Part shown: piece by piece, positions 14,124-27,209 of the stretch
How positions within the stretch are numbered: position 1 is the first letter of the stretch
Layout: each line of letters opens with the position of its first letter
Source of the DNA: Diprion similis
Lineage: Eukaryota > Arthropoda > Insecta > Hymenoptera > Diprionidae
Reading direction: 5' to 3'
Assembly: GCF_021155765.1 (NCBI RefSeq)
Contig: NC_060113.1
Span: forward strand, 3,759,001 to 3,823,000
Length of the DNA stretch: 64,000 nucleotides
Made by a program: the position numbers and the translations under genes
Notes under the pieces: model-generated
Seen by the model: only the letters and a program-made list of their open reading frames with translations
Database searches by the model: none
Told to the model about the DNA's origin: nothing

Positions 14124-14275
14124 CTTGTTTCCTTTAAGTAAATTTTCTATCAAACTTTACCGATGAGAATTGGAAAATTTTCAGCGGAATAACAATTTTT
14201 CGAAAGAATTAATCGATTAGACAGAAAATTTTACATCGTACGATAAACGGTGGTTTATTTATTTTTTTTTTTTTT
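10666..14275. other. Gene-free spacer with simple repeats
   Basis: It contains a possible lone terminus of another TIR family at 11601 (GGGGCATTCCGCGTCAAATC, compare 54870). It also has poly-A (12622-12642), a (GA)n tract (12940-12961), a (GTAT)n tract (13858-13876) and a T-run of about 28 (14092-14120). No exon was recognised. Confidence 0.5.
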
Positions 14276-14644
14276 TGATAGGTCACTCATAATTTTTTTT
14301 TTTTTCAATTTTTCGGTGCATTTTTTTTAGATCTTTTCGAGCGACCTTTTAATATTCATATCAAAATTGCATAAAGTTTTTTTTTTTTCTTCAATTTAGT
14401 AAGAAAGAATCGATAACAATACACCACGACAATGAATTAAAAATCAAACAAAATATTGAAAATATAATTTTTGTAATTTAATTTTTTGACGATTTTTGAC
14501 ATTTTTAAAAATTCGGAGGGACCTCTTAAAAATTTTTTTTCGAGCTGTCCTTTGAAGTGGGCTCTTAAAACATCAAAAACTAACATTTTGTCACACGAGA
14601 CTCAAAAAAAAAAAAAAAATAGTCGGTTTTTTTGCGCCACCCTA
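14276..14644. mobile_element. 5'-truncated copy of the TTAGGGTGGCGC long-TIR element
   Basis: From 14276 the sequence parallels the right 60 percent of the full copy at 21249-21857. Shared landmarks are GGTC.CTCATAATTTTTT, TCTTTTCGAGCGACCTTTTAA, GAATCGATAACAATACACCA and the terminal GTCGGTTTTTTTGCGCCACC. The left TIR is missing. The right end abuts TAGTATATGTAT. Confidence 0.75.
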
Positions 14645-17600
14645 GTATATGTATAGATATTTCAGAAAAAAAAAATTAAATGGACGAAGAAAAATGAACG
14701 AAACTTTAGAGACGAGCGGAAAAAAAGCGAGGGAGTAAATAAATATTTAAGTTTTGGCTAGCAAGAAATGCAGTTCGTGGGATAATGAGAAGAGTTGACC
14801 TCAATGAAATTTGTCACAATGAAAAACTGACAAACAATGAATATTGAACGGTTCCATTAATTCGCAATTAATATATGCTGATAACACATCCGAGGGTAGC
14901 TGTTGCAAAGATTCGCCCCGTCTAGTCTATCACTTATACATGCGGACAGGCAACTGTGTGTGCGCTTAATTACTGCATATGCATATGCATCGAGCTGTGC
15001 ATGTAAAGCTAGATATTTGCAGGCGTAAGGATAGACCGCGAATATATTACCGACCACCAATTTGAATACTTTCACTCTATACACGGAGGGAAAATATCAC
15101 TTGAGTCATTCAAGTGACGTTCGTTTGATTTAACAATATGATTCAATTCAATTTGATTCAAAATATGCGATACTTACAAAATACTTTGCGTCCATTAGAC
15201 ATTGGGATTATTCCAGCTCCGAATGATGTCCTTTGTAATTCTATTTACTCAAAATTTTGCGGTATTCAACCAATATTCAACAAGACCCATTTATTTGGTT
15301 CAATAATTCTTTTCCCTTCGTGTATCCGCACTTTTGTAATTCGAATGGCATAGAAATCTACTTTATCGCATCCTTCATCATCGCCTATGTATTCATTAAA
15401 TCAACCAATTATATCCCTTGGAAAAGGGACAATTTTTTCTCGAAGTAAATGATTAAGACATTCGCTTCACTGTTGGGAAATTTCTTTCAGAATTACTGAC
15501 AACCTGGCAGCAAGGAATGGTCGAAAAATTTCGATTCCTTCCCCAAGGATTGCCCAGAACGCAATAAAACTCGTGACTGATCGTTAAAACTCCCTATAAT
15601 TTGTCCTAATTTCTTTTCTTCCCCTCATTATTAATATTTACTTTCCATTTATTGACTGAGAAAAATTCTATAGGATAAATTATTATTATTATTATTATGT
15701 AACGACTAATGTCTCTCTGACTTGTCTTTACGAGTCAGTGTGAGAACGATTTTTCAAAAAATACTTGTATCGCATATGAATTGAGTTATTTAGTTAAAAA
15801 ACTGATTTATTTAAAAATTGATACTTTTCATTGATTTCATTATCACATAGTAGAGATTGAGTATTTATCAACTTATTCATTATTGAAAAGAAGCGAAAAC
15901 CTATCGCACTGACCTTGTAGAAAATGGTTTTCCGAATAAGCGAATTCTGCTAGATATGAAAAACTTTGCGATGATTTAAAACGAAGCAGGAATATCCAAG
16001 CTTTTGTTTATAATTCCAACATCTTGTGAGAACTTTAAAAACGTACGATTATGTCGCGATAATATTGATTAAAAAGTACGATATCGACTTTCGGCTAATC
16101 AACATTCACAATTTGCAAACGCATACATGCGAGGAACACAGAGTGCAGGAAGGCATGAGAGAACTCTGCATAGCAAAGCACATCTAGGCATGAGTTATTC
16201 TTAGCAGAATTTTGACGCGGGGAAGACCGACCAAAACGCGATTTGAAACGAGGCCAAAACCGCGCAGCGCAAATATTTATGATTTGTACCTCGCATTCAG
16301 AGCAGCGAAGGTATACGATTCATTTTCAAAAAAGGTAAATTATACGTTCTTAATTTTTGTCAAAATATTTGATTCTTCAAAATTGCCAATTCCTCAATCG
16401 AATTAAACTACAGAAGCTTTTCCTCCGTCGATTGACTTCCACTCGTTTTCATTATTTCCGGCTTAAATTTCAATTTTCCAAATTTCCGAAGCGTCAAAGT
16501 TATTCCATGACGAGTCTTATTCCATGACGCATGACGTGGTAATCCTGATCCAGCCTAACCCAGGACCGAATTGCCACTCGAGGTGACTGCCTCTATACTA
16601 TAGATATATATATATATCGGGGGTGATGGTAGGAAATATTCATGGTTACCGTAAGACTTGGAGATTCAATTTCGCTGAAAGGGGAGCTTCGAGTGCCGGG
16701 GATCAAGTAAATAAAGCATCCCTGAGAGCGCTTGACAGGGGCGAAAATAATTATGATACACACACTTTGAGGGTGTATTTGCATCGGTAATAACAAGCGT
16801 ACTTACCTTCAGCGAAAGTTTCCAGAGAAGAGAGCCAAGTTAATCCTTCATACCAGCGTCGTTTACACCTCCTCGATTATAAGCCCGCAGTTTCGCTCCT
16901 TGGTAAGTAAGTTCTTGTTCGGATGTGGTGCAATCGGCGTTTGAACAAGCCTCGCAGATTTACGGTGCGATAAGTGCACTGAAGCGGAAATCGGCGCCGG
17001 CTGTAAATCGAAAAAATCGTCAGAGCTCGTGAGGTGAAATTAGACCAGATCGACGGCTGCAAGGCTGAGGAATCGACCTTTTCGACCGTTTCCTGCATTT
17101 CACGCAATCAGTCAACCGGCAAAAATTCAACCGTCAAACTCTAACGATTTAGGAATGCGTCAGGCGTATAGACAAGTTGGTGAAAAAAATTGGCACAAAT
17201 TCAAAACTTGTAGAGTTTCAAACGAACAAAGGTTGGCGTATAATTATCGATTTTTTCAACTTCCAGTTTCTCTGGTTTCAGAGAAAAAAGGAAACTAGTG
17301 TAATCATCCAGAAAATGATGAGTTGGGTTGGGTAAGGTTAGGTTAGGTATTCAATAAGCAGAAAAAAACTGAATCTAAAAAAAACTAAGATCTAAAAATA
17401 TTTCCATTTTAATCTAAGGTCAGACTTCCAAAATTTGCAATAGTGGACCCATTATGAGGTTCAAAATAATACAAACCGCCATCGAGAGCTTTAAAATCGC
17501 TAAGCACGAATCTGAATTTCTATTTCGAAAGTCAAATTGAATATTGTTCTTTTTTTTTTTGCCTCTATACGCTTGTCACAATAACAAAATCATCCTGTCT

Positions 17601-20600
17601 CTCCAATTTTCATTGCAATTTATAAGGTTCGATGTATTCGTCCCTTGATTCTTCGCGAATCGGCTAAGTAGAAGAATTTTTTGACAACGTTGATGAATTT
17701 TTTCAAACAAAGCATAAATTCACACCAGTCACGATTCTCCTTAATGGTTTTGCGCACAACGGTTTTATGATTAACTAAGGAACGAATAAAAAGCCAACTC
17801 AATGTCGAACAAAACAAGCTAAACCTTGTTGAAACTGAACGAACGATTTATCAACGTTGCTGGTAAATAAAGTATCTTACATGCATAACAAGAATTATAA
17901 TAAAAATATAAAATTCTAAAAGCAATTAATATAATATTTTTCCTTTGCATGGAGATAATTCCTCGATCAAATTCATCTTTATCAACACTAATCGCAATCT
18001 TTGAACCATTTCTCCGTTATTCATTTATTTATTTATTTACTTACATCGCTTCCACACAATTCAAATTCCTCTCAACTATTGTATGCATGTATATAGCTTT
18101 CGAATCTGCAAAAATCGAATCAACATTTAGACACAGAGACTTTTGACTGCTGTCTTTCTTTTTACCTCAACCCGATTCGAACGAGTTTCGACGCTGACGG
18201 GGGGCGAATATTTATCCACTCACGATTCGCCTACTTTGTACTTTGCCATTTATTATTGATTCAATTTTTTCTCCCGAAAAGGTCGCGTCGCTTCGCGGTC
18301 ACCGGGTAACGACTGAATAATGAACTCGACAGGATACAGCTCTCAAGGAACGAAGCAACGATGTCGTCCTTTTGACCGACACCTAGAAATCCACGGGGAC
18401 TTTAAATTCTCCGACGGATATAATCCTGCGAGACGTTCGCGCGATTACGTGTTTATAAAAGTTAATAAAAGAAACTTAAGGAAGAATAATTCGTTGAAAT
18501 GGCAAAATTATTCGTACTTTCATTTGTTATTCGTGAATGGAATTTTAAAAACTAACCAACACCAACGAGCTCCATAATTTTTCACGATCTCTGTCTGTCT
18601 TTTTGACGATAGTTGGTAAGATATTTGCTTGTTTTAAAGGTCAAAGAAAAATTAGCGGTTTGCAGCTGTTCAATGCTATGCAAAAACGTTGTCTATACAC
18701 TGTTCGATTTCCCGCCACCTGTAGGCACGCCAAGAAATTTTGCAAAGTGTATAAAACAAAGCAGCTTGCTCACGATACCGTCAAATATTTATACGCGATA
18801 ATTGGTATGCTGTTTAGAGCACGCAGTCATCGATTCGGAAATTCAATCCGATATTCAACAATTCACTGCAGTGTAAAAGTCCGTCTGATATGCTAAATTA
18901 TTATACGCGATTCCTTCTCCGTATATAGGTATACGTGAAATGTATTTTCAACAGAAATCAGAATAATCTACAATAAACTTGTCGTGAATAGCGAGATAAT
19001 TTCAGTTTAATTAAACGTATAACCTTTCGCCGGTACCTATATTAAATTATATTGGTTCCTCATTGTGGCTGAAGATTAATTGAATTCCGTTCAACTCGTA
19101 TTTCAAAAACTCGGCATAATTTACTTGTCTGTAATTAATAGCTCGTTATCCAACATATTCCTCAAATGAATAATCGGTGCTTTTATTTTTCCGAGGAAGT
19201 GCGTTTTATAATTCCTATAATTAATAAAAATATTGATTTAAGGATCAGGTGAGAAGCACTTATGTTTTTTATTTCATTCTTACAATCAGTCTGGTAATCG
19301 GGTATACGAATCCTGATAACGAAATTTGAATTCGAGTTATCTTCGAAGGCGCTTCCGATTACCTAGATTTCAATAATTTTCATAGGAATGAATTTAAGAT
19401 CTTATATATAATGATATTTCGTTGTTTTTTGTATCACGTCGTCAAATCAGTCCGCGAAAAATTTTCCCAAATATAAAGCTCTGACGTCATTGGAGCAAGT
19501 TATATATACATATAATAACTCGCAGTGCAATGTTGTGGATAAACTGTCAATAACAGGCCTCAAACGGACGTGTTTCAATGACATCTGTGCGATGAAACAA
19601 TAATTGAGTGGAAATAAGTGAACGGATTCAAACTGTCTGAACCAGTCGTTTGAATTAGTTGAATTTAGAAAATATATGGCGAAAGGACTCTTATTTGATC
19701 CTGCAAGAAATAAAGAAAATCAAAAAAAAAAAATTATTCGAACAGTAAATTTTAAGTTTGACAAATTCGACGAGTTTTTTTTTTTTCTTTCCTTCTTGAT
19801 TTTACAACGCAGTGCCGGTAAAAATATTTCCCATGGAATGCGGAAATCATTTTTTTCTCGGGACACTTATCAGACGAATATACTTCGAGATTGAGTCCAC
19901 ACATCGTATCGAAACTTATACAAGTTCCGATTCTCAGACACGTGGGTTTTCTGCAATCTTTTGCACGAAAAGCGATTTCTTTGACACCCGTTTCTATGTA
20001 TTCCTCACACCTTACGTATCAATACAGAGGAAATTCAGCACGGAAAAAGGGACGCGATGTACCTACATGAAAAGTGATAGGGTTCCCGGATCCCGAGAGA
20101 ATCGATTTTCCGGTGATAGTAAAGCGCGGGTTCGACGAGATTCCCGGTCTGGCGGTAAAAATTTTCGCAAGTAATTCTCGCGCGAAACAAACGTGGCGTG
20201 AAACGCTGATAGCTGCTTTTTTTCTCTCCTTCTTTTGAAATCGTTTCCCAAACTTTTCGCAAGAATAAAGGAAGAGGCGAGTAAAAATTCTGGTAAAATG
20301 GGTTTGGTTACTAAATCGAATTGAGTATTCTGAAAGTCAACAGAAAATTTCCTACAAATATATATTTAATGTATAATTACAATTGTCGATACTGTACCTT
20401 TTTGTTATTTTTTTCTTCCGCTACTTGCCTACAATTTTTTAATTAATAAGACCTCGATGTCTAATCATTGTAATTGTTATAAAGAAAATAAAGTAAGAGT
20501 GACCATAATGAAAAAGAATACATAGTAACGTGGACTAGATTTTCTGGTTACAGGAACGAAATTAAAAAAATTTATTTTGTACCCATAACTAGATAAAGAT

Positions 20601-21248
20601 GAAAATAGAAATCTGTCTGCGCTGCATTGAGAAAGGAAATTCATCTCGACATATTGAAGCCGAAAAAAAAAGAGAAAAACTTTATCCGAATATATATAAA
20701 CCCTGTCAAATAATTTCCTCTACGCAAGAGTGTAAGAATATTATTCGATTCGATTAACATCTACGTCAAAAACACGATAAATTTTTCATTCGTTTATTTT
20801 TCCCTGAACAAGAAAATTTATCAATAAATTCTCATTCAAACAGATCTTTTTCCGGGCACGTATACATACGTAATTCTATACTAAATTAACCACGACTGTA
20901 AATATCTTTCGCAAATATTCATGCACCCGCGCGCTCTCATTCGACATGAAACAGTAACATCACCGTACGATATCATTAGATTGGAAATTAAAACTCCGGG
21001 AGTCGATCAGCCGATTATGGTCGCCGGAAGTAATCTCTCGGCGAGGAATTTTCACTTTTTTTTTCTCTCTCTTTCCGCTTTTCCCTTGGCTGATCCTCCG
21101 ACGTCCCAATAATTAGCCCAGAACACGAACGGCGAAGTGGCAAGGCGCCAATATATCGGCGTTGAACAGATATTTGGCAAACGTATACGTGAGTAGACGT
21201 GATACGCACACACACACGCATATAAATATATATATATATATATATATA
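14645..21248. other. Gene-free spacer
   Basis: Mostly AT-rich unique-looking DNA. It includes an (ATT)n run near 15682-15697, a TTAGG-like tract (GGTAAGGTTAGGTTAGGT at about 17331-17348), (TTTA)n near 18024, and moderately GC-rich islands near 16.9 kb and 20.1 kb. Open frames of up to 120 codons show no domain and no consistent splice sites. Confidence 0.5.
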
Positions 21249-21857
21249 TTAGGGTGGCGCAAAAAAACCGAATATTTTTTTTTTTTTAGTCTCGTATGAC
21301 AAAATGTTAGTTTTTGATGTTTTAAGAGCACACTCCAAAGGACAGCTTAAAAAAATTTTAAGAGAACGCTCCACATTTTTTAAATAGTCAGAAATCGTCA
21401 AAAATCGATTTCTTTTTTTAATTTTTTTTTCTCGTAACGGTATAATTTTATAGACCAAAAAAAATAAGTTTCCGAAAGTTTCAGTGCAAAATTTGAATTT
21501 TGAAAGGTCGCTCATAATTTTTTTTCAATTTTTTGGTGCATTTCTTTAGATCTTTTCGAGCGACCTTTTAATATTCATTTTTAAATTTCATAAATTTTTT
21601 TTCTTCAATTTAGTTAAAAAGAATCGATAACAATACACCACGACATGAATAAAAAATCAAACAAAACACTGGAAACATAATTTTTTTTAATTTAATTTTT
21701 TGACGATTTTTGACATTTTAAAAAATTTTGAGCGACCTCTTAAAATTTTTTTTTTTGAGCTGTCCTTTGAAGTCAGCTCTTAAAACATCAAAAACTAACA
21801 TTTTGTCACACGAGACTCAAGAAAAAAAAAATAGTCGGTTTTTTTGCACCACCCTAA
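21249..21857. mobile_element. Full-length foldback MITE with TIRs of about 165 bp, TTAGGGTGGCGC family
   Basis: The left end (TTAGGGTGGCGCAAAAAAAC) and right end (GTTTTTTTGCACCACCCTAA in context) are inverted copies. The similarity continues inward through GTCTCGTATGACAAAATGTT, TAGTTTTTGATGTTTTAAGA and CAAAGGACAGC to roughly 165 bp per arm, so nearly the whole 609 bp can fold on itself. It sits inside a (TA)n microsatellite, consistent with a TA target-site duplication and Tc1/mariner-type mobilisation. No transposase is encoded. Confidence 0.85.
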
Positions 21858-23273
21858 TATATATATATATACTATTATGTATATGTATACGTATTGCGTA
21901 TAGACTGAGTGACTTGCGAGACGTCTCAGATTGGCCGTCAGTTTACTCGTTTCTTACCATCATATGTAGTTGGGCAACAAAAATTACCAAGATGAAAAAA
22001 TACACAGAGCCGATGTCAATTTCAATCATACTTACAGCAAATTGACCGGGAAAAAAATTTTCCGAGCCCTGGAGAAAATGATTGATTATAGATAAGCACT
22101 GCGGCCGAATGGCTGCGGATTATTCGCACGGTTGAGGATGATATGCTTCGGGCTGACTGTGAACCGGGCTTTTCCATGCTGCCGACCTCGAGGGTCGGAA
22201 AAATTTCATCCTTCCAGCTCGTCCTGAATATTAAAACAAATTAGCGAAGCACCGCAATATTTTCCACAATGGCTGATCGACTCGATTCCTCGTTTTTGCC
22301 GTAAAAAACTTATCAGATCAGGGTTCACGTTTCGGTGAAAACACTAACTATAATAACCACGACCACGAAAAGTAATAAGAACCGAGTTTTGGAACAACAA
22401 CAGGAAAAAAAAAAAAAAAAAGAAAAAGAAAAAGAAAAAAAAAAGCCGTTGAAGTTAAGTTGCGAACGAGTTAAATTTCGTGTGTTTTTTTCTTTCTTTC
22501 TTTCTTTCTTCCTTTTTGTCTTAGGAAAACCGAGATATTTGAGCAAAGAAACTTGGTAATTATTATAATTACATGTACTTTTCCAAAGATCACCTTACCG
22601 TTTAGTTTTTTTAGCGCCGAAAGCTTACATTATTGTTTATCTCCAGTTTTCACGGATAATCAATTTGCTCATGTATTTCGTAATTTGTGAACAGATTTTC
22701 TGCGAAGGTCTTTTCTTTTCCCTTCAGGATCGAGACACCATGACGCAATCAATATTATTACATCAGGTATTCAAGGAGATACGTCGACTATAACGAAGCA
22801 CATATTTATCGATAAGTTTTATCGGCCGTATAAACGCGGAATAAAACGTTCATTCTGAAATCTGTTGACAAGGTTGATCGACGATATTTTTACGAGAAAA
22901 TCGCGTCGTCGTAAAACTCGATGCACGCAGTTTCAAACGAAGTTTCCGAAGCTACGTGCATCAGTTTTCTCCGCGACTCACGTGCGAAAAAGAATTCATT
23001 AAAAAATCGCATCTATCAATTTAGCTGTATTGCCTGACGTTGAAGAGAGAAAAAAAAAACATCTCTCCCCTTGGCACGTCCAAGTCAATTATAACTTGCA
23101 GGATTCTACCGTTCGATCAAAAACAAGGCGAGACGCTGACGAGCGGTAACGGTCCGAAAAAAATTTGATATTTTTTTCCAAAGAGATGATTAATCAATAC
23201 CATTTTTAATCAATCGCTACCATTTTAGATTTCCTAAAATCCATAAAACTGATTTGTGTTATATATATTTTAT
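21858..23273. other. Gene-free spacer with A-rich and (TTTC)n tracts
   Basis: An A/G-rich run (about 22405-22444) is followed by a (TTTC)n run (about 22486-22515). The resulting Lys- and Phe-rich open frames are artefacts of the repeats. No gene was recognised. Confidence 0.5.
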
Positions 23274-23672
23274 TAGAGTGGTCCAAAAAATCGACTATTT
23301 GTTTGTTTTTCTTTTCTCTCTCATAGTCACACGATTAATAGTTGTAGGAAAAGGAAACAAGACGGTTCGTTATAATTTCACTCCTGAATGTTAATATTTA
23401 GTGGTTCGTGAACGCAATTTCCCGTTTTCCATTTAATTAACAGGTGAAAATAATGTTAGTTATTACTGAATTTTGTAGATCGACAAAAAGGTCTCTTACA
23501 AATTCTTTCAATAGTCATTCGAAGTTAAGGTTGAAATTATGTAAAAATTCGTTTTTTTTTTTTAATTCCACAGTTAACAGCATAAATACTATACTTATGA
23601 AAAAAATATTGTTGATTTTTCTTTTGAAAAGCATTTCGATCACCAAAAAAATTTTCTTTTTGGACCACCTCA
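23274..23672. mobile_element. MITE-like element with GAGTGGTCCAAAAA termini
   Basis: The left end TTAGAGTGGTCCAAAAAATC pairs with the inverse of the right end (TTGAGGTGGTCCAAAAAGAA). It is about 400 bp without coding capacity and has a TA border on the left. The internal motif AGATCGACAAAAAGGTCTCT (23478) matches the motif inside the 10121 element, so the two families are probably related. Confidence 0.6.
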
Positions 23673-24460
23673 ACGACTGATGGACTGGCCGATTTTTACA
23701 GCTTAGATATATATATATATATATATCAACACTTGTCGAATATAATATATATGTCCCATATAATACAAGTTATGTCTATTCTGTCTCTCAATTAATTATA
23801 TCGTACATAGTAAACTTGATCGAAGCTTGGCCCGTCGTCGCTGGTATTTCGTCGTCTGCCTTTTTATTACAGTCGATATAATATAAACGTAGGTATAACA
23901 TTATACACGAGATAATTGAATTGAAAAAAAAAAGGGGGGGGGGGGAGGAAGAACGAAAGAAAAAAACAAAATAAAAAATAAAACGGTCGGTCATAAAACA
24001 GACATCTGAGCTGGTGAAAAAGTCGTATTCTACGTACGTAGAAAATGTGGAAGAAAAAAAAAATAACAAAGAAAACAAAGAAAAGTACCTGGGTATAAAC
24101 TAACTCGTGAAATTTCATTCCTCTTTTGCCCACGAAGAGCACGCGACTTCTGTACAGCCGTCTAAACACCCTCCGCGTGTAATTTTTTCGCAATTCTGCT
24201 AGTTGACTCGAGGATTGATGAAAGAAACGAGATGAAAAAGAAGAAGGAGAAGGAGAATGAGAAGAAGAAGATGAAAAAAACGAAAAATGAAACTGGCCGC
24301 GAAACGAGAAAGATAAAGAGAGAACAAGTAATCCTGAGCTTCGGTGGTCGGACACAGGCGCTTCCCAACCTTTGGTACATAGACGTGTATGTATATATAC
24401 CATAGGTATGTAGGTGTACGGTGTATGGTGTATGGTGTAGGTTTAACCGAGGCGAAATAC
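23673..24460. other. Spacer with poly-G and purine-rich tracts
   Basis: It contains a (TA)n tract (23707-23725), a 12-base G run (23934-23945) and an AAG/GAG purine-rich stretch (about 24215-24290). The Ser/Phe-rich minus-strand open frames over this part derive from the purine tract and are not believed. Confidence 0.5.
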
Positions 24461-24619
24461 CCGCTGCAGACAGCGTTGGCGGCGTGTATTGATCCGGCGA
24501 GGGTGGTGGTCCTTGTGCTACGGTTGTTCCCGAGGCTCCTGGTGGTAGTGAGGATGGTGAGGGTGGTGCAAGGGTAGGGAAATCACCCCCGAACCAAGCA
24601 TTGTATGCCGAAAGACCTC
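24461..24619 (-). CDS. Candidate Pro/Ser-rich internal exon, gene unknown
   Basis: On the minus strand, an acceptor-like TTATAG precedes 24619 and a donor-like GTATTT follows 24461. The 159 nt between them are open in a frame reading GLSAYNAWFGGDF, then FPTLAPPSPSSLPPG and GPPPSPDQYTPP, ending LSAAG. The composition resembles the linker of a transcription factor or signalling protein and is unlike the AT-rich flanks. The opposite strand is a Gly/Val-rich GGTGGT run, so a repeat artefact is possible. No neighbouring exon was found that joins it in phase. Confidence 0.28.
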
Positions 24620-26564
24620 CTATAAGTATATCTCGTACGTTATACCTATATGGCCGAGGAGCAGCGAGATATGCTTCCATACACTGTACACGTCACGTTT
24701 TCCCTGCATTCGTTTTTACTCCGTTTATGTATGGATGATTGACCTTCGAATGAAATCTTCGATTTATGTTATAAGTTGAATGAATATTTGATTGTCGAAT
24801 ATGCCACGTGTCTTATAGGAAACGAGGATAACCGCGTGGATTTGGTTGATTTGGATCCAAGAACCGCAGGTTACGGTCCTGCAGATTGAGAAGCGGGAAT
24901 TTCTTTGTATTTTATCGGATTTTATCTGCATAATAACGCGCAGAAATTGGATTCTAAGGAAAGATCTTTGCTGGATGGCTGAAGGATCAATTCGTCTATA
25001 GGTAATTGTCAGTGTTTGGAAGAAGAAGAATTTGCGGAGAAAGTGCTCATTTTTAGCATGCGGTTAAGGAGATAGTGTCTTGTTTTATTAATGGCAACTA
25101 TATAGGACTGCGAGAGGTTCGAAAATTCGGAATTATGTATCAGCCAGAATTGTTACTTCGATTTATGTATGTACTTACACTACTTTTGTATACCTCTATG
25201 AGAGTTAAAAGTGTAAAAAGGTCAGAAAATGAGACGGTACACTGCGGTATTTAATTTTAAAAAACGCGATAATCTATTTCATCGCAGAATATAAAAATAC
25301 CGGGAAGTGAAGTGAAAACATAAAAATGTCGAAGCATAGAAAGCCACAGTCAGGACGAATATAAAGAATATAGTGAGGATTAAACAATTGGCATAATATC
25401 GTCGAAACTTTAACGATTTTATATTTTGGTTTTCTATAATATTTCGACTTTCTATCGGACTTCAAAATTCAATGAGATCTATTCTCGCATTTTTGAGAAC
25501 TCGGCGTAATTGCGACCCTCCTATTTTATGCTCCTTCGGCATCCTGACCTCAACCCTAAAACGAAATCCTGGTGGACAGAAGAAATCAGCGCTAATTGAC
25601 CACATCGTGAAGTGCGATTCGTTGATCCATATCTCGACTCTCCCCATGCAGATTATGAAACTTGCTGGCACTACACGAGGCAACTACTGACTTTTCTCTG
25701 TGTCCAATCCTCCGTTCTTCAGGAATAATAATAACGTCGACACACTAATTGGAGGGCAAAGTGGATCGCTAGAGATCAAGGGATGCGGTTTATAAGCAGT
25801 TTACGAAGTTTTGCACGTCGCGATATTTTGCTGTACGAGGTCGTAGCGTGGTATCGCATCGACGATTCGCGGTTCATGCAGAACCTTAAAGTTTGCACCA
25901 AATCCTTGACTTCCATTCGCAAGGGGTGACGAGATAAAAAAGAAATAAGAGAGGTCAATCCGTCTTGAGATTGCAGGTTCGGCCGTTTCGTCGCTTTGCG
26001 TGATATAACCTTCAAATCCATATAAAAATTAACGCGGTGCAATAATGTGTGACTCAAAGGGTTAATCGATGGTGTTTTTCCTCCCCATAATGTTCATCAT
26101 ATGACAGCAAAGAAATTAGTTTATCGTCCCATGTAAGCAAGTGTTATATTTTTCAAGAACTATAAGACGTATAAAAAATTGAGAAATCGCACGTTATACA
26201 TATATATATAACTGGAAGGCACCTTGTGCACGTGATTGAAAGTACAAACACCAAATTCACAGCCTTTGTATCCATCGATCGACCGATTCGTGTGCAATGC
26301 TTTTGGCCATAGCTTCTGTGCAAACGCCTCCAGACGTTTGTTCGCACTTTGTTGGCACTTAGCGCGACGGGAGTAAGCAAAGAAATTTGCAATTACTGTA
26401 ACGAAACGTTAAACCCATTACCTACTCGAACCATAAGCATAAGGTGTCGAAGAGAATCTGAGGAGTAAATGCAACGTTACCTGATTTGAATAAGCGAAGT
26501 GCAAGTTGATCGAATGAAGCCTAGTCAATTACCATTGACGAATTGATCCTCACTATTTATACAA
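24620..26564. other. Gene-free spacer
   Basis: Open frames of 60-95 codons on both strands show no domains and no splice support. Nothing else was recognised. Confidence 0.5.
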
Positions 26565-27209
26565 TAGAGGGCCATTCATTAATTGCGTGAGGATGATTTT
26601 AGACATTTTTAACCCCCCAACCCCACGTAAAAACAGATAATATTTCTTGGACTCCCTCTCCCAGTTCTTACTTAAGATTTTACCGATAGTTTTCCTTCAT
26701 AGTTAAATGTTGTTAGAAGAGAATCAGTTGTACTAATACTCATAATTTGACATGAATTAAAGATTTTTATTTCATGAAAAATAATTATTTTAATAGTTTT
26801 CATTTATGAGCTTCAAACTGTGTAAATATGAACACATTTGCAATTTTAAAAACTTATTACGAAATAAAATTTTTCTACAATAACAATTTTTAAATGAAAT
26901 TGTATATTTGAAATGAAAAAATAGATCTCATAGTTTGTGGAACGTCTAAATAGAAATTTATTCTAGTTTTTGAAATTGCCCTTTCATTTTCTGTGCGATT
27001 TTTATTTCCTGAGACGTTGCTGTACGGACATTTTTTCTCAATTTAAAAAGTCTATTATGCACATTTTGACTTGTAAAATATTACGTTAAAATGACTTTTA
27101 CCCCTCCACCCCCCTTCCCCCGAGATAAGACCATGTATGGACTTTTTAACCCCCCCCCCCCCCCCCCCCTCCCCTTGGGACCCTTACGTAATTAATGAAT
27201 GATCTCTTA
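26565..27209. mobile_element. MITE-like element with AT-rich TIR and internal poly-C
   Basis: The left end TAGAGGGCCATTCATTAATT and the inverse of the right end (TAAGAGATCATTCATTAATT) match closely over about 28 bp, continuing into GCGTGAGG versus ACGTAAGG. It is about 645 bp with no coding capacity. A 20-base C run lies near the right end (27150-27169), with C-rich sequence also near the left (CCCCCCAACCCC, about 26613). TA is at both borders. Confidence 0.7.

Noticed and set aside
17331..17348. TTAGG-like repeats as a telomeric remnant
   Set aside because: Only two to three degenerate units are present. Similar short runs are common in insect spacer DNA and do not show telomere origin.
22325..22559. 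Lys-rich and Phe-rich frames on both strands
   Set aside because: They translate poly-A/AAAAAG and TTTC repeats, with no gene structure.
23867..24403. 178-codon Phe/Ser-rich minus-strand frame
   Set aside because: It is generated by a purine-rich (AAG/GAG) simple tract on the plus strand. The composition is repeat-driven.
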